Source: Massiliimalia sp964370215
GTDB taxonomy: Bacteria > Bacillota > Clostridia > Oscillospirales > Ruminococcaceae
Direction of reading: 5' to 3'
Assembly (NCBI GenBank): GCA_964370215.1
Contig: CAYJIM010000041.1
Location: forward strand, 1 to 21,710
Length of the DNA stretch: 21,710 nt
Shown here in pieces: positions 14,872 through 21,138 of the stretch. Under the pieces are notes generated by a model. The model made no database searches. It was not told the DNA's origin and saw only the letters and a program-made list of their open reading frames with translations. Position 1 is the first letter of the stretch. Every line of letters begins with the position of its first letter. Made by a program: the position numbers and the translations under genes.

Positions 14872-16227
14872 ATGCCAAACTTGAAGGTATCGATGGGGGA
14901 CACCATTACCGTCTTGCTGGAAGGGAAAAAATACAGCACATTGCGTGACATCCTTGTCACGATGAACCCGATTGATGTGGCGGCGCTATTTTCCGAATTG
15001 CCGGATGAAAAATTGCCGCTACTTTTTAGGCTGTTACCCAAAGAGCAAGCGGCGGAAACCTTTATCGAAATGGAAGAAGATTCGCAAGCATTGCTGATTG
15101 CAGGTTTTAGCGATAGCGAATTAAAAGAAGTGGTCGATGAACTTTACATCGACGATGCTGTTGATTTGGTCGAGGAAATGCCTGCCAACGTGGTCATGCG
15201 TATTTTAAGACAGGCGGATCCCGAGACCCGCAAGATGATCAACGAAATTTTGAAATATCCGGAGGAAAGCGCCGGAAGCATTATGACAACCGAGTTTGTC
15301 AGCCTGCGTCCAATGATGACCTGCGAGGCGGCGATCAAACATTTGCGTCGCAATGGGGTGGACAAAGAGACGATCAATACCTGCTATGTTACCGATGACA
15401 ACCGACGCTTGCTCGGCACCATTTCGTTGCGAGGGCTTTTACTATCCAAGGAGGATTCTCCTGTAGCGGAACAGATGCAGGAAAATGTAGTGTATGTTGG
15501 GACGCTCGACGACCAGGAGGAGGCAATTCGCCTCATCAAAAAGTACGACTTGATTGCCCTGCCTGTGGTCGATGCAGAAAGTCGTTTGGTGGGGATCATC
15601 ACCATCGACGATGCGATTGATGTCATGCAGGAAGAAGCAACCGAGGATATTGAAATCATGGCGGCGATTGTGCCGACCGACAAACCCTACATGAAAATGT
15701 CGGTGTTTGAGACCTATAAAAAGCGTATTCCGTGGCTGTTGTTGCTGATGATTTCGGCGACTTTTACCGGCATGATCATCACGTCGTTTGAGGATGCACT
15801 AGCCGCACAAATGGTGCTGAGTGCCTTTATCCCGATGCTGATGGGCACCGGTGGGAACTGTGGCGGACAGGCGTCGGTCACCATCACCCGGGCGCTGTCG
15901 CTGGGGGATGTGGATTTTAAGGATATTTTTCAGGTCATGTGGAAGGAAGTACGCATTGCAATCCTTTGTGGGCTGACCCTTGCTGTGGCAAATTTTGTGA
16001 AGCTCATTTTCTTTGATCAAGTGGGGGTGCCGGTGGCGGCAGTGGTCTGTCTGACCCTCATCGTGACGGTGTTCTGCGCAAAATTGGTCGGGTGTACTCT
16101 ACCGATGATCTCTAAAAAATTGGGCTTTGATCCGGCGGTGATGGCTAGTCCGTTTATTACCACCATCTTGGATGCGGTGTCGTTGATCATTTATTTCCAA
16201 ATTGCAACGGCACTACTCGGTCTCTAG
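14872..16227 (+). CDS. mgtE: magnesium channel MgtE
   Basis: MgtE is a Mg2+-gated Mg2+ channel of the cytoplasmic membrane. The 451 residues contain the cytosolic MgtE N domain (about 25-130, with NPIDVAALFSELPDEKLPLL), a CBS pair (about 135-255) and a membrane part of five helices (about 280-451). The pore region shows PMLMGTGGNCGGQASVTITR. The conserved pore aspartate is seen as D434 in TTILDAVSLIIYF. AGGAGG precedes the ATG by 8 bases and can be masked by the leader. It has its own promoter and is not functionally linked to the flagellar operon upstream, apart from possible read-through. Confidence 0.96.
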   Translation: MPNLKVSMGDTITVLLEGKKYSTLRDILVTMNPIDVAALFSELPDEKLPLLFRLLPKEQAAETFIEMEEDSQALLIAGFSDSELKEVVDELYIDDAVDLVEEMPANVVMRILRQADPETRKMINEILKYPEESAGSIMTTEFVSLRPMMTCEAAIKHLRRNGVDKETINTCYVTDDNRRLLGTISLRGLLLSKEDSPVAEQMQENVVYVGTLDDQEEAIRLIKKYDLIALPVVDAESRLVGIITIDDAIDVMQEEATEDIEIMAAIVPTDKPYMKMSVFETYKKRIPWLLLLMISATFTGMIITSFEDALAAQMVLSAFIPMLMGTGGNCGGQASVTITRALSLGDVDFKDIFQVMWKEVRIAILCGLTLAVANFVKLIFFDQVGVPVAAVVCLTLIVTVFCAKLVGCTLPMISKKLGFDPAVMASPFITTILDAVSLIIYFQIATALLGL

Positions 16228-16256
16228 TGGCGGGTGAAACCCGCTGTTATTGCCGA

Positions 16257-16574
16257 GCCGGTAGCACCGGCAGGCGTTTCCGACTGAGCACCCATATCAT
16301 GAAAACCCTGTCCACGAGCCGGTAGCACCGGCAGGCATTGCGGATGACCAAAGGTCGCCCCTACGGCACAATAAACAATCGGATGGTAAATAAAGGTTTT
16401 GTCCACTTTTTTAAAAGTGGTGGCGTTTGAGGAAACGGATCCGACGGCAGGTGGAAAATTACGACAACTTTACCGCGCGGGTCACACAGTGAGCAATTGC
16501 CTTCCTGTTCGTCAGAGCGTATTATGAGGGTGAATTGTTTGAAAAGAGGGAAATTTTACGATGAAAAATCTCCC
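16257..16574 (+). repeat. intergenic structured repeat, left copy
   Basis: This lies in the gene-free stretch 16228-16829. It matches 20437-20720 in the same orientation. A hairpin GCCGGT-AGC-ACCGGC is at 16257-16271. Block A (16273-16343) starts GGCGTTTCCGAC and contains a second GCCGGT-AGC-ACCGGC hairpin at 16318-16332. A GACC-AAA-GGTC hairpin followed by CCCCTAC comes next. Block B (16393-16432) contains CCACTTTT-TT-AAAAGTGG. Block C (16519-16574) begins GTATTATGAGGGTGAATTG. Blocks A and B keep exactly the same spacing in both copies. I saw no plausible gene in it; it looks like a dispersed noncoding repeat. Confidence 0.85.
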
Positions 16575-16617
16575 AACGGGGGAATACGGGTGAAAACTGT
16601 CGGTCATTGCACCAAAA

Positions 16618-16648
16618 AAGGGGATTTGATCTGTGATCAAATCCCCTT
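16618..16648 (-). terminator. possible rho-independent terminator, minus strand
   Basis: AAGGGGATTTGATC (16618-16631) and GATCAAATCCCCTT (16635-16648) form a perfect 14-pair stem with a TGT loop. On the minus strand it is followed by a run of T (complement of A 16614-16617). It would be a second, downstream stop for the sensor-kinase transcript. On the plus strand it is followed by AAAA and is unlikely to terminate. Confidence 0.55.
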
Positions 16649-16690
16649 AAAACGCTCACGCGTGATGGTTGCTTATCGGCCATGCAAACC

Positions 16691-16738
16691 GTGGGACGCT
16701 GTCCCACACCCTGTCACTTTTGAAAAAGTGAACAAAAC
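16691..16738 (-). repeat. inverted partial copy of the intergenic repeat
   Basis: Read on the minus strand, 16714-16738 gives GTTTTGTTCACTTTTTCAAAA followed by GTGA, matching block B of the repeat at 16393-16432 and 20573-20612. Next to it, GTGGGAC-GCT-GTCCCAC (16691-16707) is, on the minus strand, another hairpin with the AGC loop seen in the repeat. The piece is thus a shortened copy in the opposite orientation. Confidence 0.7.
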
Positions 16739-16795
16739 GTTTGTTGCAGTTTGTTGCAGGTGCACGTCATGCTTGTCCGCCGTTGGTTGTGCGAT

Positions 16796-16828
16796 AAAAG
16801 GGAATTGGTATGATACCAATTCCCTTTT
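16796..16828 (-). terminator. bidirectional terminator after the sensor-kinase gene
   Basis: AAAAGGGAATTGGTA (16796-16810) and TACCAATTCCCTTTT (16814-16828) form a perfect 15-pair stem with a TGA loop, ending one base from the kinase stop codon. The A/T flanks give a T-run in both directions, so it can also stop read-through from the left. Confidence 0.85.
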
Positions 16829-16829
16829 G

Positions 16830-18179
16830 CTATTCCGCTAGATCGGATCGATTTCGGTCATTCATCGGCAGGATCATTTCAATGAGGGTGCCGCTTTGCT
16901 CGGTGCTGATGATGGACAACCCATTGCCATCGGCATAAAAATCACGCAGACGATGGTAGACATTCAAAAGCCCAATAGAGGAGACCTGTTCGCTCTCCCA
17001 TAAAACACTGTCATCGACAAAGGTTGCCTGTAGAGCAATCAATCTGGCAGGGCTGATGCCCTCTCCATTGTCAGACACAAGGAGATGGAATTCGCCGTCT
17101 TCGGCATACCCTGTGATGACAATGCGACACTCTTCCTCACGGTCAGAAAACCCATGCAAAATGGAGTTTTCTACCAAAGGTTGCAGGATGAAAGAGGGAA
17201 TCGCTTGATGTAAAAGCTCTTCAGAGAGTTGCCACTCATACTGAAACTTATGAGGAAAGCGGATGCTTTGGATGTCAAGATAGCGCTGCACCTGATCAAG
17301 TTCTTGTTGTAAGGTGACAATCGGTGGCGCTTTGAGATTGTAACGCAGCAAGTCCGATACGGCAATGGCGATGGTGCTGACCTCCGGTATGTGGTGCAGT
17401 TGCCCTAATGAACTGATTAGATTGAAGGTGTTGTATAAAAAATGGGGGTTTGTTTGGGCGCGCAGTACTTGAAAACGCAATTGCTTTTCACTTAGTTGAC
17501 TGCGGTAGTTTTGCTCCAAACTCTTGTGCAATCGTTCATTGAGATGATTGTAACTGTCGGTGATTTTTGTCAGCTCCACATTATAATGAAGCGTTTCAAT
17601 CAACTGCGGTTCGCCGAGCTCCAATTGTCCGGTCTTGCTGTTGTCGATGCGGCGACACAGTTCATTGATCTGCACCGTGAGCAGACGCGAGAGCAACAGC
17701 GCCAACAATAAGTCAAGTGCCAATACCAACAACAATAAGATGAAAAAGTTTTGGATATTGGCAAGATACGCGGTGTTGATGATGGAATTGTTCAAGTACC
17801 GCACCGTGCGCCACCCTGTGCTTTCATCGAGCACGGTGTTGGTGTCATAATAGATCCCATTCACCTGAATAGCCGATGAAATCGGCTCGTCCTCTTCGGT
17901 GGTGAGCAGGGAAACAGTGTGTAAAGAAGTCTTTAGCGGGTGGTCTGTAGTACCGGTCAAGGCCTCGTCCGTTGCATAAACAAGAGTCTCGGTCTCATCA
18001 AAAATGGCAACATGCGTGTTTTGTATACCGCCTGTTTGCAGTGTTTCTTGAATATCATCAATGACTTGACCGGAAACAACGGCGGCAAAAATAAGGGTAG
18101 GGATGGTCGTGACAAGGAGTGTTGCGAGGAAAATTTGCATCCGGTAAGTGCGTCTGGCGGTGCGATGTTTTTTCGTCAA
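16830..18179 (-). CDS. sensor histidine kinase, YesM type
   Basis: A membrane sensor kinase that would phosphorylate the divergent AraC-type regulator. The 449 residues have a short basic N-terminus, TM1 (about 14-36), a small outside domain (37-140) with no family I recognise, TM2 (143-167), a HAMP-like linker, and a His_kinase domain with H246 in LRAQTNPHFLYNTFNLIS. The ATP site has an N box (LQPLVENSILHGF, N338), DNGEGI (370-375) and SIGLLNVYHRL. It is shorter than Bacillus YesM (about 580) because the sensor part is small. The start is TTG 18179, 7 bases after AAGGAGG; an upstream in-frame TTG at 18197 lies ahead of that site and is rejected. The ligand is unknown; sugars are common for this family. 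Confidence 0.92.
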   Translation of the reverse strand: MTKKHRTARRTYRMQIFLATLLVTTIPTLIFAAVVSGQVIDDIQETLQTGGIQNTHVAIFDETETLVYATDEALTGTTDHPLKTSLHTVSLLTTEEDEPISSAIQVNGIYYDTNTVLDESTGWRTVRYLNNSIINTAYLANIQNFFILLLLVLALDLLLALLLSRLLTVQINELCRRIDNSKTGQLELGEPQLIETLHYNVELTKITDSYNHLNERLHKSLEQNYRSQLSEKQLRFQVLRAQTNPHFLYNTFNLISSLGQLHHIPEVSTIAIAVSDLLRYNLKAPPIVTLQQELDQVQRYLDIQSIRFPHKFQYEWQLSEELLHQAIPSFILQPLVENSILHGFSDREEECRIVITGYAEDGEFHLLVSDNGEGISPARLIALQATFVDDSVLWESEQVSSIGLLNVYHRLRDFYADGNGLSIISTEQSGTLIEMILPMNDRNRSDLAE

Positions 18180-18211
18180 AGGAACAACCTCCTTCAAAAA
18201 TGATTACCTTA

Positions 18212-18239
18212 ACTATAGCATATTTGCACCATTTGGTAA
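18212..18239 (-). promoter_or_regulatory. likely promoter of the sensor-kinase gene
   Basis: On the minus strand TTACCA (complement of 18234-18239) and TATAGT (complement of 18212-18217) are 16 bases apart, a moderate sigma-A match, about 30 bases before the TTG start. Confidence 0.45.
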
Positions 18240-18367
18240 ATGATTTCCTCAAAAAAGAGACAATAGCAAAGGGATTTCATATATATGTTCTAACTTTTGT
18301 TATACTTTTTTGACAAAGGATGCGTTATAATAGAAGTGAATCTAAATAATGAGAGGATGTGTTCGAA

Positions 18368-18451
18368 ATGGGCGTTACAGCAGATGAGCTTGCATGGGAT
18401 TGTGCAAATAAGGGTAGAGCCTTTCGTGCACAATACCAATTTTTAAGATAG
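18368..18451 (+). CDS. possible 27-codon ORF of unknown function
   Basis: ATG 18368 opens a frame of 27 codons (MGVTADELAWDCANKG then RAFRAQYQFLR) ending at TAG 18449-18451. A TATAAT (18326-18331) with no good -35 and a GAGAGG (18351-18356, 11 bases away) lie upstream. It sits between the divergent kinase and regulator genes, and before the better promoter at 18455. I recognise nothing in it, and it may be chance. Confidence 0.2.
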   Translation: MGVTADELAWDCANKGRAFRAQYQFLR

Positions 18452-18454
18452 TCC

Positions 18455-18483
18455 TTGTAAAAATGAACATTTAGATGTATAAT
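18455..18483 (+). promoter_or_regulatory. sigma-A-type promoter of the response-regulator gene
   Basis: TTGTAA (18455-18460) and TATAAT (18478-18483) with a 17-base spacer, a good sigma-A match. Start near 18490 would give a 5' leader of about 230 nt before the regulator's ATG. Confidence 0.6.
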
Positions 18484-18489
18484 AATGGT

Positions 18490-18720
18490 AGACATATTGT
18501 AGTTTTGAAATGATTGTTATATTCCACCAAGAGAGTCAGATGAAAGGGGAGCAGGGTGGCGGTCCTATTGTTTCAACAACTTTAAACAGAAAAGTTGCAC
18601 TTATTTTGGTGCGATGTGCCGGTATTGGTGGTTTGGCTTTTCGCAAATACATCATCAAGAGTAAACTATCGGTGCTGTCAAAAGTTAGAACCCGTGTTTT
18701 GCGCCGGGTTTGGAGAAATG
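18490..18720 (+). promoter_or_regulatory. long 5' leader of the response-regulator mRNA
   Basis: About 230 bases lie between the predicted start and ATG 18721. A hairpin pairs AACCCG (18689-18694) with CGGGTT (18705-18710), ending one base before the Shine-Dalgarno GGAG (18712-18715), where it could limit ribosome access. Frames are open through the region, including one in frame with the regulator from ATG 18595 and one from ATG 18540, but they resemble no protein I know and lack a good ribosome-binding site. Confidence 0.35.
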
Positions 18721-20355
18721 ATGAAAGTATTAGTAGTAGAAGATGAAATCTATTCCCGCATCTCCTTGATGAAACAATTAAAGGAAATTCCCGCACTACA
18801 ACAAGCTGAAATTTTGGAAGCCAAAAATGGTACGGAAGGGTATCGCCTGTTTTGTAGCCATCATCCAAGTCTGTTGTTTGTTGATATTAACATGCCGATG
18901 ATGAATGGATTGGAATTGATTGGCATGGTACTCAGACAGCGTCCGCAGACAAAGATTGTTATTGTCAGTGGGTATGCTGATTTTCAGTTTGCTCAACAGG
19001 CAATGAACGAGGGGGCAAGTGGTTATCTGTTAAAGCCGGTCAAACCGGAAAAATTGACTGAAATTGTCGAAAAGTGTCTGGATTTGGACGGCAGACGGCA
19101 GGAGCAACAGGATAAGGTTTCCCTGCTGATGGGCAGTCACCACCTCACGCAATATTTTTATGCGAGAGCGGTGCTCGGTAGTTCAATGGGGGACTTTATC
19201 AGCGATAATATTTTTGCAAAAATGTTTCCACAATATTTGTTCCTTTATCTGCACTTTACCGATACCGTGCCTGATAAACAAGCACTTTATCAACAGGCGG
19301 AACAGGTGTGTACCAAGGAACGCAGTGGTGAGTTGCAGTTGATGACAGTCAAACAAAACCTGTGGGGAATTATTTTGCGAGATAATGGCAACACAGGTAA
19401 GGTGTTACATGCGCTGATTCGCTTTTGTGAGCATGAACAGGTGACCTATCATATTGGAATCAGTAGTACTCATCAAGATATTGAAGAGCTCCATCGAAGC
19501 CAAGAGGAGGCCTTGCTTTCGGTAAAAAGCAAGTTCTTGAGCGAGGAAACAGTGCTGTACTATCAAGATGTGGTCAGTAAATGGGATAACCGAAAAGTAA
19601 AAATAGAGTATGATTTGGCACTTTTTCAGCTACATTTGGAGCAAGCGGATGTTTATGCCGGCAGTGAGTGGGTGCACACCACCTTTGACCTGTTGACCAA
19701 AGAGTCAAATGCGTCAGTACTCTGTTACGAAACACTGTTGACAAAAATCGGATTGGTGTTTCAGGAAGTACAATCCAAACGGATGCGGCAGGAGTTTGAT
19801 CGCAGTGCCGTGATGAGTTTTGCGGTGTTGGATTATGATTGTTTGGCGGATTTATTGTCTGTACTGCAACAGCAGATTCGCATGTTGTGTGGACAACCTA
19901 CCAGAAGCGGTGGCGATGACGTAGTCAATCGTATCGTGCGATACTTAGAGGAAAATTACTATCGTGATTTGTCGCTAAAATATTTGGCAGAACACGTATT
20001 TTTCCTCAACCCTACCTATTTGAGTCATTTGATTGCAGAAAAAGTGGGGATGAGTTACTCCAATTATCTGAAAAATATCCGGATGGATCACGCAAAACAG
20101 ATCCTACAGACCCAACAAGTGACGGTGACAGAAGTAGCAGCACTTTGTGGTTACAATGACACCTCGCAATTCATTCAGGTGTTCAAACGGCATACGGGAT
20201 TTACACCCAAACGGTACCGCATGTTGGCACAAGCCAGTGAACAGGGTTCGGCAGAAGCCGACGCGCTGATCAAAATGCAGGCAAGAGTGGACAATCGAGA
20301 ACGACCACGCGAACGATTGCGTGATCGCCGACAAAATCATAGACAGCAGGATTGA
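18721..20355 (+). CDS. AraC-type response regulator, YesN type
   Basis: A DNA-binding response regulator paired with the divergent sensor kinase. From ATG 18721 it has 544 residues. The receiver (1-120) has E8/D9 in VLVVEDE, phospho-acceptor D55 in FVDINMPMMNG and K105 in LLKPVKP. A middle region (about 130-395) of no clear family follows. The AraC helix-turn-helix domain (about 400-500) is VNRIVRYLEENYYRDLSLKY onward, ending GYNDTSQFIQVFKRHTGFTP. The last 20 or so residues are unusually Arg-rich (RERPRERLRDRRQNHRQQD). A second ATG directly before (18718) is too close to the GGAG; an in-frame ATG at 18595 adds 42 residues unlike a receiver start. YesN-type regulators often control sugar uptake genes; none is seen here. 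Confidence 0.92.
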   Translation: MKVLVVEDEIYSRISLMKQLKEIPALQQAEILEAKNGTEGYRLFCSHHPSLLFVDINMPMMNGLELIGMVLRQRPQTKIVIVSGYADFQFAQQAMNEGASGYLLKPVKPEKLTEIVEKCLDLDGRRQEQQDKVSLLMGSHHLTQYFYARAVLGSSMGDFISDNIFAKMFPQYLFLYLHFTDTVPDKQALYQQAEQVCTKERSGELQLMTVKQNLWGIILRDNGNTGKVLHALIRFCEHEQVTYHIGISSTHQDIEELHRSQEEALLSVKSKFLSEETVLYYQDVVSKWDNRKVKIEYDLALFQLHLEQADVYAGSEWVHTTFDLLTKESNASVLCYETLLTKIGLVFQEVQSKRMRQEFDRSAVMSFAVLDYDCLADLLSVLQQQIRMLCGQPTRSGGDDVVNRIVRYLEENYYRDLSLKYLAEHVFFLNPTYLSHLIAEKVGMSYSNYLKNIRMDHAKQILQTQQVTVTEVAALCGYNDTSQFIQVFKRHTGFTPKRYRMLAQASEQGSAEADALIKMQARVDNRERPRERLRDRRQNHRQQD

Positions 20356-20396
20356 CAACAGGTATTGACAGTATAGAAAAGGACATATAGGAAGGG

Positions 20397-20424
20397 AAGG
20401 GTGGTGCGATAAGCGACCACCCTT
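20397..20424 (+). terminator. likely terminator of the response-regulator gene
   Basis: AAGGGTGGT (20397-20405) pairs with ACCACCCTT (20416-20424) around a ten-base loop, 41 bases after the stop codon, followed by only a short T-run. Plausible but not strong. Confidence 0.5.
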
Positions 20425-20436
20425 TAACCTTGGCGG

Positions 20437-20720
20437 GCGGACAGCGTCCGCTGGCGTTTCCGACCGAGCACCCATCGCACGGAATGTTCGTCCACGAGCC
20501 GGTAGCACCGGCGGGCACTGCGGTCGAGTCTTGACTCGACCCTACAGCACAATGAAGGTAGGGCGCTACAACAAAGTTTTGTCCACTTTTTCAAAAGTGG
20601 TGGTGCTTGAGGCGAAGCCTCAAGGTCTTTTATGACGCAAAGGAGTATTAAGAGGGTGAATTGTAAGACAATCCGGTGGATTGTTTTACAAGAGGGAGAT
20701 TTTACGATAAAAAATCTCCC
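20437..20720 (+). repeat. intergenic structured repeat, right copy
   Basis: This is the direct repeat of 16257-16574. The first hairpin is GCGGAC-AGC-GTCCGC (20437-20451), at the exact place of GCCGGT-AGC-ACCGGC in the left copy, with three stem pairs changed on both arms. Block A is 20453-20523, same 71-base length as the left copy. A hairpin GGTCGAGTC-TT-GACTCGACC with CTAC (20522-20545) replaces the left copy's GACC hairpin. Block B is 20573-20612. Block C (20645-20720) has an added hairpin (GTAAGACAATCC paired with GGATTGTTTTAC) and ends in GGGAGATTTT paired with AAAATCTCCC (20694-20720). No plausible gene lies in the gene-free stretch 20356-21138. Confidence 0.85.
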
Positions 20721-20745
20721 TGTGGGCGGTCGATGTCAGCATTTT

Positions 20746-21037
20746 GGCACGCATACAATGCGTGCCCTATCAAACCTACCCTTACACCGTAGGGGGTCAG
20801 TTGTTGCCACACCGCCCTTCATCGCTCCCAAAACGGACGACCAAAGGTCGCCCTTACCGCCCAATGGGATTTTTTGGAGAACATGCGGTCACGGCTTGCC
20901 GTGACCCTACGATGCCAATTGAGATATAGTTTGTAGGGACATGGCTTGCCATGTCCGACATTCTTCACCCAATGGAAATTTGAAAAAATATGCAGGCGCA
21001 TGCTATGCGCTGTAGGGACAGGCTTCCATGCCTGTCC
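20746..21037. repeat. cluster of hairpins bordered by CCTAC or GTAGGG
   Basis: Six hairpins lie in about 290 bases: GGCACGCAT/ATGCGTGCC (20746-20766), GGACGACC/GGTCGCCC with one mismatch (20835-20853), GGTCACGGC/GCCGTGACC followed by CTAC (20887-20910), GTAG then GGACATGGC/GCCATGTCC (20933-20956), GCGCAT/ATGCGC (20996-21010) and GTAG then GGACAGGC/GCCTGTCC (21012-21037). The CTAC-ended and GTAG-led forms are the same element in opposite orientations. Stem sequence varies while complementarity and border are kept. Confidence 0.75.
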
Positions 21038-21097
21038 GAACCGGTAGCCCATTCACGATGTGGGATATTGTTACACCATGACCCATTGCGAGACAAA

Positions 21098-21128
21098 AAA
21101 GATCGCATCCTTAAAGGATGCGATCTTT
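21098..21128 (-). terminator. rho-independent terminator of the membrane-protein gene
   Basis: AAAGATCGCATCC (21098-21110) and GGATGCGATCTTT (21116-21128) form a perfect 13-pair stem. On the minus strand it is followed by a run of six T, ten bases past the stop codon of the minus-strand gene. Confidence 0.9.
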
Positions 21129-21138
21129 CATCATAGTC

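Noticed and set aside
16230..16244. Terminator directly after mgtE
   Set aside because: GCGGGT-GAA-ACCCGC has only six pairs and no T-run; it may belong to the repeat hairpins. No convincing mgtE terminator was found before the stem at 16618-16648, which has its T-run on the other strand.
16497..16841. Plus-strand frame of about 114 codons
   Set aside because: It runs through the intergenic repeat, two terminator stems and the end of the kinase gene; composition is not protein-like and no ribosome-binding site fits.
18540..18746. Basic ORF of about 68 codons upstream of and overlapping the response regulator
   Set aside because: The ribosome-binding site is weak, it overlaps the regulator start out of frame, and there is no recognisable sequence. 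It is more likely untranslated leader.
20632..20904. Plus-strand frame of about 90 codons in the hairpin region
   Set aside because: It crosses several perfect inverted repeats, has no family resemblance, and similar frames in the left copy are broken.
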